DNA of 42,332 nt from Rheinheimera soli (GTDB lineage Bacteria > Pseudomonadota > Gammaproteobacteria > Enterobacterales > Alteromonadaceae). Under the pieces are notes generated by a model, which saw only the letters and a list, made by a program, of their open reading frames with translations, made no database searches and had not been told where the DNA came from. The stretch covers positions 1 through 42,332 of the forward strand of contig NZ_JAJOYU010000037.1 in the NCBI RefSeq assembly GCF_021290985.1. The letters run 5' to 3'. The translations under genes were made by a program, and so were the position numbers. Shown piece by piece: positions 15,463 to 24,918 of the stretch. The first letter of the stretch is position 1. Each line of letters opens with the position of its first letter.

Positions 15463-16263
15463 TTAAAAATAAAACACGAAAGCCAGCAGGAATACACCTA
15501 AAGCCAAACGGTAAATCACAAAAGGCATCATGCCCATTTTTTCTATCACTTTAAGGAAAAAATGAATACAGACGTAAGCTGAGATAAAGCTCAGCACTGT
15601 GCCTAAACCTAAAGCAGTCCAGTCCACTGCCTGCTCGCTTTTCAGTAATTTCAGCGTTTGATAACCACCGGCCAGCAGAATAATAGGGATAGAAATCAAA
15701 AAGGAGAAACGGGCTGCCGCTTGTCGGGTTAATCCCAGCATCAAACCTGCTGTCATGGTAATACCTGAACGTGAGGTTCCTGGGATCAGAGCTATAGCCT
15801 GAGCCAGACCAATAATAATCACATCTTTGACTGTGAGCTGGTCCGTTTCTTTGATTTGTTTGGCTTTTGCATCGGCGTACCATAATAGCAAACCAAAGAT
15901 GATGGTTGTGCTTGCGATCACTACAGCTGAGCGGGCATAGACTTCAATAAAATCTTTGATCAGTAAACCAAACAGAGCTGCAGGTATAGTGGCCAATACA
16001 ATAAGCCAGCCCATGCGGCTGTGTTGGTCATGTTGCCCTCTAAAACTGCCAAACCAACTGACGCTGATAAGACCTACATCACGACGGAAGTAATGCAGCA
16101 CCGCGGCCAGTGTGCCTAAATGCACTGCCACATCAAAAGCCAGCCCCTGATCACTCCAGCCTAACAACTGCGAAGGTAAAATCAGATGAGCCGAACTTGA
16201 GATAGGTAAAAACTCGGTAAAACCTTGCAGTAGAGCCAATACAATAATTTCGAGTGTGGTCAT
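15463..16263 (-). CDS. uppP: Undecaprenyl-diphosphatase UppP/BacA
   Basis: A 266-residue polytopic membrane enzyme that dephosphorylates undecaprenyl diphosphate to recycle the lipid carrier for peptidoglycan and other envelope glycans. The two active-site motifs are clear: [13 protein letters not shown] (15-27) and PGTSRSG (161-167). Length and order match the family. The ATG is at 16263. Neighbouring genes on the same strand are separated by terminators on both sides, so it looks monocistronic. It also releases phosphate at the membrane, but no Pho box is visible in front of it. Confidence 0.95.
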   Translation of the reverse strand: MTTLEIIVLALLQGFTEFLPISSSAHLILPSQLLGWSDQGLAFDVAVHLGTLAAVLHYFRRDVGLISVSWFGSFRGQHDQHSRMGWLIVLATIPAALFGLLIKDFIEVYARSAVVIASTTIIFGLLLWYADAKAKQIKETDQLTVKDVIIIGLAQAIALIPGTSRSGITMTAGLMLGLTRQAAARFSFLISIPIILLAGGYQTLKLLKSEQAVDWTALGLGTVLSFISAYVCIHFFLKVIEKMGMMPFVIYRLALGVFLLAFVFYF

Positions 16264-16315
16264 AACAATCCATAGTACAGATGATTAAATTGAACGTTGT
16301 TTGAATAGCCCCGCA

Positions 16316-16344
16316 TGAAAAAAGCCTCCTGTGTTAAGGAGGCT
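16316..16344 (-). terminator. Terminator of the CNNM/CBS transporter gene
   Basis: AGCCTCCT (16323-16330) pairs with AGGAGGCT (16337-16344) around a 6-base loop. The minus strand continues with a run of T residues, so this is a good intrinsic terminator for the gene ending at 16362. Confidence 0.85.
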
Positions 16345-16361
16345 AGTCTTCACTGGCAGAG

Positions 16362-17684
16362 TTAACCTGTCTTATGATCAGGGTCTGACTCATCTTCGTC
16401 AACTGGAAGTTTGCTGGCAAGAACTTTATCAATACGTTTCCCATCCATATCGACAATTTCCAGTCTCCAGCCTGCAACATCTATGGTGTCTGCCGTTTTA
16501 GGTATTTTACCTAACTGATACATCACCATGCCATTCAGCGTCTGGAAGCGGCCTTCGACTTCATCAGGGATTTCACGAATATTCAACGCATCTTTAAAGT
16601 CGATCATAGGGATCAGGCCATCAATCAATAAACTGCCATCTTCTCTGCGAACTATCATCTGATCGTCTTCATCATCATCCTGCGCAAATTCGCCGGTCAG
16701 CGCATCTGTCATATCTTGCAAGGTGACTAAGCCTTTTAAATCACCATATTCGTCCACTACAAATACCATCTGGCTACCTGAAGTTCTGAAATGGTCCAGT
16801 AACTCCATACCAGATAAACTATCAGGCACATAATTACAGGCTTTGGCCAGCGAGGCGATATGGATTTCTTTGCCTGCTATGGATTGAGCTAACAGCTGTT
16901 TTGCTGAAACTATCCCTACTAAATCATCAATGCTATTGCGGCATACCGGAAAACGCGAATGAGGGGCCTGCATCACCAGCTTCAGGTTGTCTTCTATCGG
17001 TTTGTTGACATCCAAAAATACGATGTCTGAACGTGGCACCATCAAAGAGGAAATGCTGCGTTCATCCAGACGGAATACATTTTTCACCATGGCATGTTCA
17101 GAATGTTCAATGATACCTGCGGTTGAGCCTTCCTGCAGCATGGCCTGGATATCTTCATGAGTTACATTGTCTTCAATAATATGGCTAAAACCTAAAAACT
17201 TCATAATGGCGTGGGTTGAACCCGACAGCATCCAGACAAAAGGTTTGGTTGCTATAGCCAGAAAAGCCATAGGCCGTGCTACCAGGCAGGCAATACGTTC
17301 AGCGCTGACCTGACCAATACGTTTAGGCACCAGCTCGCCTACCACTATCGACACGTAAGTAATGATAATAACCACCAGTATGGTGGAGACTATGCTGGTC
17401 ACTTCCGGGGCAAAACCAAAACTTTGCAGCCAGACTGATAAAGGTTCTGCCAAAATAGATTCACCAAAGATACCGTTCAGTATACCTATAGAAGTAATAC
17501 CTATCTGGACCGTAGATAAAAACTGAGTGGGATCTTCCGACAGCTTTAATGCTGCTTTGGCGGAGCTGCTGCCGCTTTGTGCCAAAGCAGTTAATCTCGA
17601 CTTTCTCGCTGTCACTATTGCGATTTCTGACATAGCGAACAGACCATTCAAAATGATCAGGCCAACAAGAATAAAGATTTCCAT
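16362..17684 (-). CDS. CNNM/CBS-domain transporter (HlyC/CorC family)
   Basis: A 440-residue membrane protein. The CNNM (DUF21) domain occupies about 1-190 with several hydrophobic segments, including ILNGLFAMSEIAIVTARKSR and VVGELVPKRIG. A CBS pair follows (about 205-335; MVPRSDIVFLD and FVVDEYGDLKGLVTLQDM). The C-terminal CorC_HlyC domain (about 350-425) has RREDGSLLIDGLIP. Such proteins are linked to magnesium or cobalt efflux and to stress tolerance; the older haemolysin label is misleading. The protein ends in an acidic tail. The ATG at 17684 has no strong ribosome site. The small exported protein gene ends 26 bp upstream on the same strand, suggesting one transcript. Confidence 0.9.
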   Translation of the reverse strand: MEIFILVGLIILNGLFAMSEIAIVTARKSRLTALAQSGSSSAKAALKLSEDPTQFLSTVQIGITSIGILNGIFGESILAEPLSVWLQSFGFAPEVTSIVSTILVVIIITYVSIVVGELVPKRIGQVSAERIACLVARPMAFLAIATKPFVWMLSGSTHAIMKFLGFSHIIEDNVTHEDIQAMLQEGSTAGIIEHSEHAMVKNVFRLDERSISSLMVPRSDIVFLDVNKPIEDNLKLVMQAPHSRFPVCRNSIDDLVGIVSAKQLLAQSIAGKEIHIASLAKACNYVPDSLSGMELLDHFRTSGSQMVFVVDEYGDLKGLVTLQDMTDALTGEFAQDDDEDDQMIVRREDGSLLIDGLIPMIDFKDALNIREIPDEVEGRFQTLNGMVMYQLGKIPKTADTIDVAGWRLEIVDMDGKRIDKVLASKLPVDEDESDPDHKTG

Positions 17685-17710
17685 AGCGTGTTATTTAGAC
17701 TCCGTTGAGT

Positions 17711-18061
17711 TTAAGGTTGAACTAACAAATAAGATGTGGGTAACTGATAGCTGTACTCTATCAACTGTCCTGAATCAGACAAGATCAGATATAAGTTTTG
17801 TTCGTTGAATTTTCGGGCTTGTGGGTCAATAAAACGCACCACCCAAAGCTCTTCCTGGCTGGTGGACGAGGCTTTTTGTGCATATTTTGGTGATATAGAA
17901 GACCAATGCTCTGCGATAACCTGCTGCTGTTGCAACTGGACTATAGAGTGTTCTGCATGTTTAATGGCTTCGGAATGCGTCATAGACGCATCAGCCAGTG
18001 CTGTAAACTGTGTCAACGCTGCAATCAAAAAGACTACAGCGCTCCTTCGGAGAGGCTTCAT
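17711..18061 (-). CDS. Small exported protein, possibly DUF6488-like
   Basis: A 116-residue protein with a signal peptide (1-22, ending ALA or TALADA). The mature part has an N-terminal helix rich in His, Ala and Gln (MTHSEAIKHAEHSIVQL), a WSS segment, then ELWVVRFIDPQA and NLYLILSDSGQLIEYSY. That order resembles the small periplasmic DUF6488 family, but I recognise it only by pattern and am not sure. Function unknown. It sits immediately upstream of the CNNM/CBS transporter gene and may share its transcript, which would suggest an envelope role. The ATG at 18061 lacks a clear ribosome site. Confidence 0.6.
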   Translation of the reverse strand: MKPLRRSAVVFLIAALTQFTALADASMTHSEAIKHAEHSIVQLQQQQVIAEHWSSISPKYAQKASSTSQEELWVVRFIDPQARKFNEQNLYLILSDSGQLIEYSYQLPTSYLLVQP

Positions 18062-18145
18062 ATTAGAGTGTGTGTATTTAGTCTGTAAAAATAAAAATTC
18101 ATCTTACCTATCATTTTAGACTAGTAAAGTAATTTGTTTCTTTTG

Positions 18146-18170
18146 CCACAAAACCTGTGGTGTTTTGTGG
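18146..18170. other. Hairpin between AI-2E-family gene and small exported protein gene
   Basis: CCACAAAAC (18146-18154) pairs perfectly with GTTTTGTGG (18162-18170). Neither strand has a proper T-run next to it. It lies 14 bp beyond the stop of the AI-2E-family gene and may stabilise or end that message. Confidence 0.4.
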
Positions 18171-18183
18171 TCGGAGTTTTACC

Positions 18184-19296
18184 TTATGGAACTGGTTCTG
18201 ACGGCCTATTGTTGGCTGTGGTCCTTTGTTGTGGATCATCAGCCAGAGATTGTGGTGCCCTGAGCCATTCCCGCCAGATAGCAACCAGCAGAGCCATCAG
18301 CACTGGGCCAACAAATAAACCGACCATGCCCATAGTTTGCACACCACCAATTAAACCAAAAAATGTTGGTAAAAAAGGTAGTTTGACCGGCCCACCCACT
18401 AGCGTGGGTCTGATGGTTTTATCAACAATAAAGAGTTCAATACTGCCCCATAAAAACAAACCAACACCAGCGGTTAAATCGCCTGTGCCAACCAGATAAA
18501 TTGAAATCAAGGTGAAAGACAAAGGCGCTCCACCAGGAATAAGTGCCATAAAGCCTGTTAACACCCCAAAAGCGACAGGAGAGGGCACACCTGCTATCCA
18601 ATAAGCGACCCCTAACACAACCCCTTCGCCAATAGCGATAATCGTCATACCTATAACTGTTGAGCTAACGGTCGCAGGCACAACTCGGGAAAAGCGGTTC
18701 CAGCGATCAGGCAAAATACGCTCACCTACAGTATCCAGTTGCCAGGCAATACGCTCACCGTCTTTATACAAAAAGAACAAGGTGATCAGCATAAACAATA
18801 AGGTCAACATAAATCCGGCTGTAGTCCAACCAAAGTTCAGCACCCATTTGGATATGCCGCTGATTTGTTCGCCGCTGACTAAACTGACCACTTGTCCCAA
18901 CTGATGAGGTTCGGCTAAATAGGTTTGCCAATAGCTGGCTAAGGTTTCACCTACCCCGGGTAATGCTTTGAGCCAATCAGGCACTGCTGCACCATGTTCA
19001 TTGGCATGTTTTAACCACTCAATCCAGGCCCGAATTTCTTCCATTGCATAACTGAACACCATAGCCAGCGGGATCACTAATCCTAAGACTATGGCAATGA
19101 TAGCGACGCTGGCGGCCAGCATGGAATTGTTGCGGCAGTGGTTCAACAAGTGACGGTACAAAGGCCAACTGGCAAAACAGATAATGAGTGCCGCCAACAC
19201 AGGGACCAGAAAACCGACAAAAAAGAATACTCCTGCACCGAGGATAACCAGCAATAAAGCTCTGCTGATGGAGTCGTTACTAAAAATCTGCGGCAT
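18184..19296 (-). CDS. AI-2E family transporter
   Basis: A 370-residue membrane protein of the AI-2E (UPF0118) family. Hydrophobic segments cluster at residues 12-45 and 60-90, then a soluble stretch (about 90-160), then four to five further segments. Typical family patterns are FFLYKDGERI, GVLTGFMALIPGGAPL and KLPFLPTFFGLIGGVQTMGMVGLFVGPV. Members include TqsA (autoinducer-2 export) and several sodium/proton antiporters, so the substrate is open. The start lies 44 bp after the ppx stop with an AAAGGAAAAG ribosome site and no terminator between, so it may be the third gene of a ppk-ppx operon. Confidence 0.88.
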   Translation of the reverse strand: MPQIFSNDSISRALLLVILGAGVFFFVGFLVPVLAALIICFASWPLYRHLLNHCRNNSMLAASVAIIAIVLGLVIPLAMVFSYAMEEIRAWIEWLKHANEHGAAVPDWLKALPGVGETLASYWQTYLAEPHQLGQVVSLVSGEQISGISKWVLNFGWTTAGFMLTLLFMLITLFFLYKDGERIAWQLDTVGERILPDRWNRFSRVVPATVSSTVIGMTIIAIGEGVVLGVAYWIAGVPSPVAFGVLTGFMALIPGGAPLSFTLISIYLVGTGDLTAGVGLFLWGSIELFIVDKTIRPTLVGGPVKLPFLPTFFGLIGGVQTMGMVGLFVGPVLMALLVAIWREWLRAPQSLADDPQQRTTANNRPSEPVP

Positions 19297-19340
19297 CTGT
19301 AACTTTTCCTTTTTGTCTCTGGACCCTGAGTATGAAATGC

Positions 19341-20918
19341 TTATTCTTCATCCGCATTGGATGGATCAAACCCGGGACTTTGCAAGCTGCAATCTATCAA
19401 ATAGGGGCAATCCAGCACAAAAGCAATCTTTTTCAGGTGAAACTGCTCCTGCTGCAGATCAGCTACTAATAAGGGCTGCTGTTCCAGCCATTCTTTAGGT
19501 AGTTGCAGCGTCAGTTGTTGATTTTTACCTATGACTTTGAGTTCAGGCAAAAAGTCGTCACGTCGTTTTTGGTTTAGTAATACCGCCAGACGCAACAACA
19601 CCAGTAGAGACACTACTGTACTTGCGCTGTACAGATAAAACTGCGACAGGTCTTCACTTTTAATTTTGCGACGATGTGAGCGCACTAAAGTTGCAATGAG
19701 CTGCTGCTGTTCCTGGTTAAACCCCGGTAAGTTGGCATTTTTTAAAATATAGGAAGAATGGCGCTGTACGCTGGAGGAATTGATATGCAAGCCTATTTCG
19801 TACACTGTGGCTGCCCAGCTTAATAAATCAGCCAGCTCGTCAGTCAGTTGCCAGCTGTGGCGCAGTTGAGCAAACAACTCCAACGCTGTGCTGCGAACTC
19901 TGTCAGCCTGACTGGTATCAATGCTGTATCTTTTAATCAGACTTTGAATGGTATGTTCGCGAATATCATGGTGATGCAGCCGGTCGCTCATTTCATAGAG
20001 CACCCCTTCACGAAGAGCAGCGTCGACATAATACATTTGCGAAATGCTAAGCATATTAAATGCGGCAATTAAAATCGCTAAACCAGAACAAATCAGTAAT
20101 TTACGATCGTCTGCTAAACCGGGTAAATCTAATTGCAGACTGTTTTCCTGAGCGATCAGCAAGTCTTTTAATTGCAGTAAATGCTCCAGCTCAATACAGG
20201 CCGGATGCCAGCCTAAACCAACAATAATATCGCGGATGGTTTTAATAGTGCCTGACGTGCCTACGGCCTGTTGCCAGCCGGTTTCGCGGTAGGCGGATAC
20301 TATAGGTTCCAGTTCCTGCTCGGCTTGTAAAATAGCCCGCTCAAACTTTTTTGCACTGATGCGGCCATTGGGAAAATGAAACTGGGCATAACTGACACAA
20401 CCCATATTGCGACTGGCCAGTCTGATCGGTAAAAAGCCTTCGCCTATGGCAAACTCGGTACTGCCGCCGCCTATATCCATCACCAACCGACGGCCCTGAT
20501 AATGCTCAAAATGGGCCACACCCTGATAAATAAAACGGGCTTCTTCCTGGCCTGAAATTACTTCAATAGGAAAAGGAAATACCGCCTGAGCACGACGTAA
20601 AAACATAGCGCTGTTTTTTGCCCGCCTTAAGGTGTAAGTGGCAATGACCCGCACCGAATCTGTGGGAACAGGCTTTAAGGTATCGGCAAATTGACTCAGC
20701 ACAGCTAAGCCACGCAACATGGCTTCTTCGGTTAACAATAAATCTTCTGTTAAACCTTCGGCCAGCTGTACTTTCTGTTTTTCGCGGTGTAACAGCTGCA
20801 AAGCGCCATCTACTACACGAGCTATCACCATATGAAAGCTGTTGGAACCTAAATCAACGGCCGCCATGTAAGCGGCTTTCTGTATATCTGTCGTATCTGT
20901 GCTGGTCCAGTGGGTCAT
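19341..20918 (-). CDS. ppx: Exopolyphosphatase (Ppx/GppA family)
   Basis: A 525-residue enzyme that releases phosphate from the ends of polyphosphate. The ASKHA fold shows the phosphate-binding AVDLGSNSFHM (20-30) and DIGGGSTEF (148-156), with the catalytic glutamate region SGQEEARF (Glu125-Glu126). The C-terminal half (about 320-525) is the HD-like helical domain. GppA is the close paralogue with guanosine pentaphosphate activity; length over 500 and location behind ppk favour Ppx. The start codon overlaps the ppk stop by 4 bases (ATGA), so translation is coupled. Confidence 0.95.
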   Translation of the reverse strand: MTHWTSTDTTDIQKAAYMAAVDLGSNSFHMVIARVVDGALQLLHREKQKVQLAEGLTEDLLLTEEAMLRGLAVLSQFADTLKPVPTDSVRVIATYTLRRAKNSAMFLRRAQAVFPFPIEVISGQEEARFIYQGVAHFEHYQGRRLVMDIGGGSTEFAIGEGFLPIRLASRNMGCVSYAQFHFPNGRISAKKFERAILQAEQELEPIVSAYRETGWQQAVGTSGTIKTIRDIIVGLGWHPACIELEHLLQLKDLLIAQENSLQLDLPGLADDRKLLICSGLAILIAAFNMLSISQMYYVDAALREGVLYEMSDRLHHHDIREHTIQSLIKRYSIDTSQADRVRSTALELFAQLRHSWQLTDELADLLSWAATVYEIGLHINSSSVQRHSSYILKNANLPGFNQEQQQLIATLVRSHRRKIKSEDLSQFYLYSASTVVSLLVLLRLAVLLNQKRRDDFLPELKVIGKNQQLTLQLPKEWLEQQPLLVADLQQEQFHLKKIAFVLDCPYLIDCSLQSPGFDPSNADEE

Positions 20919-23035
20919 GTGCCGGCCTGAGTGGATTGCTGCAACTGAGCAAAATAATCATAGATTTCCTGTTGGGAGCGAATGCTACGCTTATTGCCTC
21001 TTTTTACATAGTGGTTGCTTTGATCTTTATCAATAATCCGGGCTTTGACATTGTCATGCCACTGAATATCCAGGGTCGTCATAATTTGCTGTTTAATGGC
21101 TGCATCATAAATAGGCACACCCACTTCGACCCGTTGATCCAGATTGCGAGTCATCCAGTCAGCTGAAGAGATATACAAATCGGTGTCACCGCCATTGTTA
21201 AACACATACACCCTGGCGTGTTCTAAAAACCGGTCGAGTACGCTAATCACCTGAATATTATCGCTACGGCCTTTGACACCAGGCAACAGCGTGCACATCC
21301 CGCGCACTATAATACGGATTTTCACTCCGGCCATACTGGCTTTGTACAATAAATTATTGATCTGCTCATCTACCAGGTTGTTGATTTTAAGCGTGATTTC
21401 AGCTTTTCTGCCTGAAGTAGCAAAACTGGTTTCCCGCTCTATTAAGGCGCACAGCTTAGGGCGGCTCCAGGTTGGAGATACAATCAGATGGTTAAACTGA
21501 AACGGCTTGTAGCTGTACTGAATAAATTCAAACACCTGATCCACTTCATCACAAAGTTCGCTGTGACAGGTAAACAAGCTCATATCGGTATAAATGCGGG
21601 CGGTTTTTTCGTTGAAGTTGCCTGTGCCTATATGAGCAAACTTTACGGTTTTACCTTTTTCCTGCCTGGTAATCAAACACAGCTTGGAGTGAATTTTTAG
21701 GGTCTGCAGACCAAAGATCACCTCAATACCGGCTTCCGTCATACGGCGTGCCCAGTTGATATTGTTTTCTTCATCAAAACGGGCTTTTAGTTCAACCACT
21801 ACTGTGACTTGTTTGCCGTTACGCACAGCATCAAGCAGCGAGTTTATAACCCGCGAGTTTTTTGCCACCCTGTACATCGTCATTTTGATGGTGGTTACTT
21901 TGGGATCAAAAGACGCCTGACGAACCCACTCGGTAAAGTAGTTGAAGCTGTGGTAAGGGTAATACAACAAAATATCTGAGGTGCGGATCGCCTCAAAACT
22001 TGTAGTATGGCGTTCAAATTCAGGGCTTTTCAGTACAGGCATGGCCGGGAATTCTAACGACGGATGGCCGATATTAGGAAAACCAATAAAGTCTTTGAAG
22101 TTGCGGTATTTACCGCCAGGTATTAAAGAATCATAAGAGCTGTAGCCGAGTAATTTTTTCAGCATTTTTAACATATGCTCAGGCATATGTGCATCGTAAA
22201 CCATTCGCACAGGCTCTGATTTCAGCCGCTGTTTAATGCCTTTCGACATTTTGTCTATTAACGACTGATCCAGTGTATCGCTGATATTGTATTCAGCGTC
22301 ACGGGTGAGTTTCAGCGAAAAAGCCTGTATTTCACAAAAATCAAAAAAGCCATCAAATAAGTCTTTCAGGCAATGCACTATGATGTCATCGAGCAAAATA
22401 ATTTGCCGGCGGAAGCGACCTTTCTTTTTGCTTTTGTTTAAATGCAGCGGCAGTTCAACAAAACGAGACATCACATCGGTAGGCACCTGCACTATGGCAT
22501 ATTCGGCTTTATTAGCGCCGGTCATTTCTACCATCAGGTAAGTGGCGTTATCTTCTAAGTGCTTCGCCAGCTTCACTTCTTCAGCGGACAAAATAATGGG
22601 GGACAAATGCCGCTGTATTTCACTGCGATAGAAGCTGCGAACCCATTGAGCCTGCGCATCGGTCAGCTTAAAGTTATCAATTAGCTCAATATTGTATTTA
22701 CGCAGTTCCTGCTGTAAATCGTCATAAATTTTATTAAAGCGCTCACCCAGCTTCAGCACTATATGTTGGATATCGTGCAGTAACTGCTCCGCATCTTCCT
22801 GCTCATTGGCATGGTATTTTTTCAGCAGGATACGACGTTTCACATCAGCGACCCGGACCCGGAAAAATTCATCCATATTGTTGGAATAAATACCTAAAAA
22901 ACGTAACCGCTCAATTAACGGGTTACGTTCATCTGCTGCTTCCTGCAGCACACGGCCATTAAAGGCCAGCCAGCTTAATTCGCGGGGGAAATAATTCGTA
23001 TCGCTCACAGTATGTATTAGCTCTGCAAAGACCAT
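20915..23035 (-). CDS. ppk1: Polyphosphate kinase 1
   Basis: A 706-residue enzyme that reversibly polymerises the gamma-phosphate of ATP into polyphosphate. The order of the four PPK1 domains is preserved: the helical N domain (NYFPRELSWLAFN, SNNMDEFFRVR), the H domain, and two phospholipase-D-like C domains. His449 (KIHSKLCLI) and His468 (FAHIGTGNFNEKTARIYTD) correspond to the active-site histidines, the second region including the autophosphorylation context known for E. coli. The ATG at 23035 follows AGGAGC. It begins the ppk-ppx (and perhaps AI-2E-family) transcript under a Pho-type promoter at 23064-23097, linking polyphosphate turnover to phosphate limitation. Confidence 0.97.
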   Translation of the reverse strand: MVFAELIHTVSDTNYFPRELSWLAFNGRVLQEAADERNPLIERLRFLGIYSNNMDEFFRVRVADVKRRILLKKYHANEQEDAEQLLHDIQHIVLKLGERFNKIYDDLQQELRKYNIELIDNFKLTDAQAQWVRSFYRSEIQRHLSPIILSAEEVKLAKHLEDNATYLMVEMTGANKAEYAIVQVPTDVMSRFVELPLHLNKSKKKGRFRRQIILLDDIIVHCLKDLFDGFFDFCEIQAFSLKLTRDAEYNISDTLDQSLIDKMSKGIKQRLKSEPVRMVYDAHMPEHMLKMLKKLLGYSSYDSLIPGGKYRNFKDFIGFPNIGHPSLEFPAMPVLKSPEFERHTTSFEAIRTSDILLYYPYHSFNYFTEWVRQASFDPKVTTIKMTMYRVAKNSRVINSLLDAVRNGKQVTVVVELKARFDEENNINWARRMTEAGIEVIFGLQTLKIHSKLCLITRQEKGKTVKFAHIGTGNFNEKTARIYTDMSLFTCHSELCDEVDQVFEFIQYSYKPFQFNHLIVSPTWSRPKLCALIERETSFATSGRKAEITLKINNLVDEQINNLLYKASMAGVKIRIIVRGMCTLLPGVKGRSDNIQVISVLDRFLEHARVYVFNNGGDTDLYISSADWMTRNLDQRVEVGVPIYDAAIKQQIMTTLDIQWHDNVKARIIDKDQSNHYVKRGNKRSIRSQQEIYDYFAQLQQSTQAGT

Positions 23036-23063
23036 AACGCGCTCCTGATCGGGTTCCGGAGCT

Positions 23064-23097
23064 ACTCTATGGCAGTTTTATGACAGACTGATGAAAG
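23064..23097 (-). promoter_or_regulatory. Triple Pho half-site and -10 of ppk
   Basis: On the minus strand three half-sites follow at 11-bp steps: CTTTCAT (23097-23091), CTGTCAT (23086-23080) and CTGCCAT (23075-23069). Taking the first two as the box, -10 TAGAGT (23069-23064) starts 10 bp later, the same geometry as at the other Pho promoters. The third half-site overlaps the first base of the -10. Confidence 0.75.
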
Positions 23098-23117
23098 GAT
23101 CAAGGGCTTGATCCTTT
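23094..23117 (-). terminator. Hairpin after the GcvR-like gene, overlapping the ppk Pho site
   Basis: AAAGGATCAAG (23094-23104) pairs perfectly with CTTGATCCTTT (23107-23117). It lies downstream of the GcvR-like gene and is followed on the minus strand by only three T residues, so termination may be weak. The stem shares 4 bases with the first Pho half-site of ppk. Confidence 0.5.
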
Positions 23118-23150
23118 AATACAGGAATATTTTTTTTCTTAAAATTCAGT

Positions 23151-23651
23151 TCAGTGTTCAACATCAACCACGACGTCAGAGGCTATAGCTTCCAAAGCTT
23201 TAATGACTTCTGTTTTATTCAGGCCTTGCGGCAGTTGTACAGTGGCTATGGCATGAAACAAAGGAACACCCCAGTTGGGTGCGCTTTGTTTGGAACTTTC
23301 AAAATGCACAATATTGGCGCCTTTGTGTTTCATTACGCTGGACAATTCACGCACTATGCCAGGCCTGTCGTTACCGGTAATGACAAACTGCAGTTGTTTA
23401 TCCTGGTGGATTTCAGAATGTAAGCCCTGCTGAATTTTAATATCCAAGTCAGACATACGTTCAAGCTCTGTTGTTAAGGCAAACACATGCTCTTCAGATA
23501 CTTCCAGTTGCAATATGCCAGCAAAGTAACCACCTAAATGGCTTAAGTTACTGGCCATCCAGTTGCCCTGATGGCTGGCGATCACTGTGGCGAGTTGTTC
23601 TACTAAACCTGCTTTATCCTGACCTATAACAGTTAAAATCAACTGCTTCAT
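23151..23651 (-). CDS. GcvR-like ACT-domain protein
   Basis: A 166-residue protein made of two ACT domains (about 3-75 and 85-160). Each has the typical start, LTVIGQDKAGLVEQLATVIA and FVITGNDRPGIVRELSSVM. This is the architecture of the glycine cleavage system repressor GcvR, which acts by binding the activator GcvA in E. coli. Here no gcv genes are near, and sequence cannot show the partner, so GcvR-like is the safest label. The ATG is at 23651, followed upstream by a 273-bp gap containing the pstS promoter. It reads toward ppk but a hairpin separates them. Confidence 0.85.
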   Translation of the reverse strand: MKQLILTVIGQDKAGLVEQLATVIASHQGNWMASNLSHLGGYFAGILQLEVSEEHVFALTTELERMSDLDIKIQQGLHSEIHQDKQLQFVITGNDRPGIVRELSSVMKHKGANIVHFESSKQSAPNWGVPLFHAIATVQLPQGLNKTEVIKALEAIASDVVVDVEH

Positions 23652-23831
23652 ATTACATCTCCCGGAAAATCAAATCTGATAAAAATGGAAAAGAACTCAG
23701 AAAAACAGTGAGTTAGCTAACCTTAGCTTTTCCCATTGTAGACCTATGGCTATTTTTTGACAGTCAAGTCGTCGCAAATTTCCTGACAATCTCAAAAAAA
23801 ACTGATGTAGCTCAAAAGATGTTCTTTCGTT

Positions 23832-23865
23832 TCGTCATATTAGTGTCATATTTCTTTCTTATGAT
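23832..23865 (+). promoter_or_regulatory. Pho box and -10 of pstS
   Basis: TCGTCAT (23832-23838), ATTA, GTGTCAT (23843-23849) is a PhoB direct repeat, with -10 TATGAT (23860-23865) starting 10 bp after it. The leader to the GTG start is about 55 bases. Confidence 0.85.
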
Positions 23866-23924
23866 GAGTTCCAGAAAACAACCTGAACCACGAACGGGCA
23901 TTTGTCTGTTGTGAGGAGATCAAC

Positions 23925-24905
23925 GTGAAAGTAGCAAAATTATTAACTTCATTCAGTCTGATTGCAGCCACTTTAGGCTTGACAGCTCAGGCCGCCATTA
24001 TCGAAGCAGACCCGAAATTACCTGCTTACGTAAAATCTACTGGTGTTTCAGGCAACATTTCCAGCATTGGTTCTGATACGTTAAACAACCTGATGACGAA
24101 ATGGGCTGAAGAATTCCGTAAACAGTATCCAAACGTAAATATTCAGATCCAGGGTGCCGGTTCTTCGACTGCTCCTACTGCTTTAACTGAAGGTACATCC
24201 AACTTCGGCCCTATGAGCCGTGCGATGAAGCCATCAGAAGTACAGGAATTTGAAGCCAAGTATGGCTACAAGCCAATGGCTATTCCAGTGGCTATCGACT
24301 TACTGGCTGTGTATGTCAACAAAGACAACCCATTGCAAGGTCTGACTATTGCTCAGGTAGACGCTATTTTTTCTGCAACCCGCAAATGTGGTTATAAAGA
24401 AGATGTAACACGCTGGGGCCAGTTAGGTATGGAAGGTGCGTGGGCAAATCGTGATTTTACTATGTACAGCCGCAATGCAGTTTCTGGTACTTATGGTTAC
24501 TTTAAAGATGTTGCCTTATGTGGCGGTGACTTTAAATCCAGTATCAACGAACAACCAGGTTCTGCCTCAGTAGTGCAGGGGATCAGTGAGTCAATCAACG
24601 GTATCGGCTACTCAGGTATCGGTTATATCACGTCAAGCGTAAAAGCTCTGCCGTTAGCGAAAAAAGAAGGTGAGCCGTTTTATGCTCCAAATGCGGACCA
24701 CGCTTTAGACGGTAAATACCCGTTATCACGTTTCCTGTACGTTTACATCAACAAGCACCCAAACAAAGAAATGCTGCCTTTAGAGCGTGAGTTTGTGCGT
24801 TTTGTTATGTCGAAAAACGGCCAGGACGTAGTAGCACACGATGGCTATGTGCCGGTACCAGCTTCAGTAGCAGCAAAAGCTCTGGCTGACTTAGGTATTA
24901 AATAA
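23925..24905 (+). CDS. pstS: Phosphate ABC transporter substrate-binding protein PstS
   Basis: A 326-residue periplasmic phosphate-binding protein. Signal peptide ends near residue 23 (LTAQA). Phosphate-contact regions typical of PstS are [37 protein letters not shown] and the [14 protein letters not shown] block. It delivers phosphate to PstCAB and takes part in signalling to PhoR. The GTG at 23925 is well supported by GAGGAG 8 bases upstream; no ATG competes. A strong terminator follows, while pstC has its own Pho promoter. PstS should therefore be made in excess over the membrane complex, as usual for binding proteins. Confidence 0.95.
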   Translation: MKVAKLLTSFSLIAATLGLTAQAAIIEADPKLPAYVKSTGVSGNISSIGSDTLNNLMTKWAEEFRKQYPNVNIQIQGAGSSTAPTALTEGTSNFGPMSRAMKPSEVQEFEAKYGYKPMAIPVAIDLLAVYVNKDNPLQGLTIAQVDAIFSATRKCGYKEDVTRWGQLGMEGAWANRDFTMYSRNAVSGTYGYFKDVALCGGDFKSSINEQPGSASVVQGISESINGIGYSGIGYITSSVKALPLAKKEGEPFYAPNADHALDGKYPLSRFLYVYINKHPNKEMLPLEREFVRFVMSKNGQDVVAHDGYVPVPASVAAKALADLGIK

Positions 24906-24918
24906 GTTGTATTGAGTA

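Noticed and set aside
23755-23772. CTGTCAA-AAAA-TAGCCAT on the minus strand upstream of the GcvR-like gene
   Set aside because: The second half-site matches only 4 of 7 positions and no -10 starts 10 bp after it.
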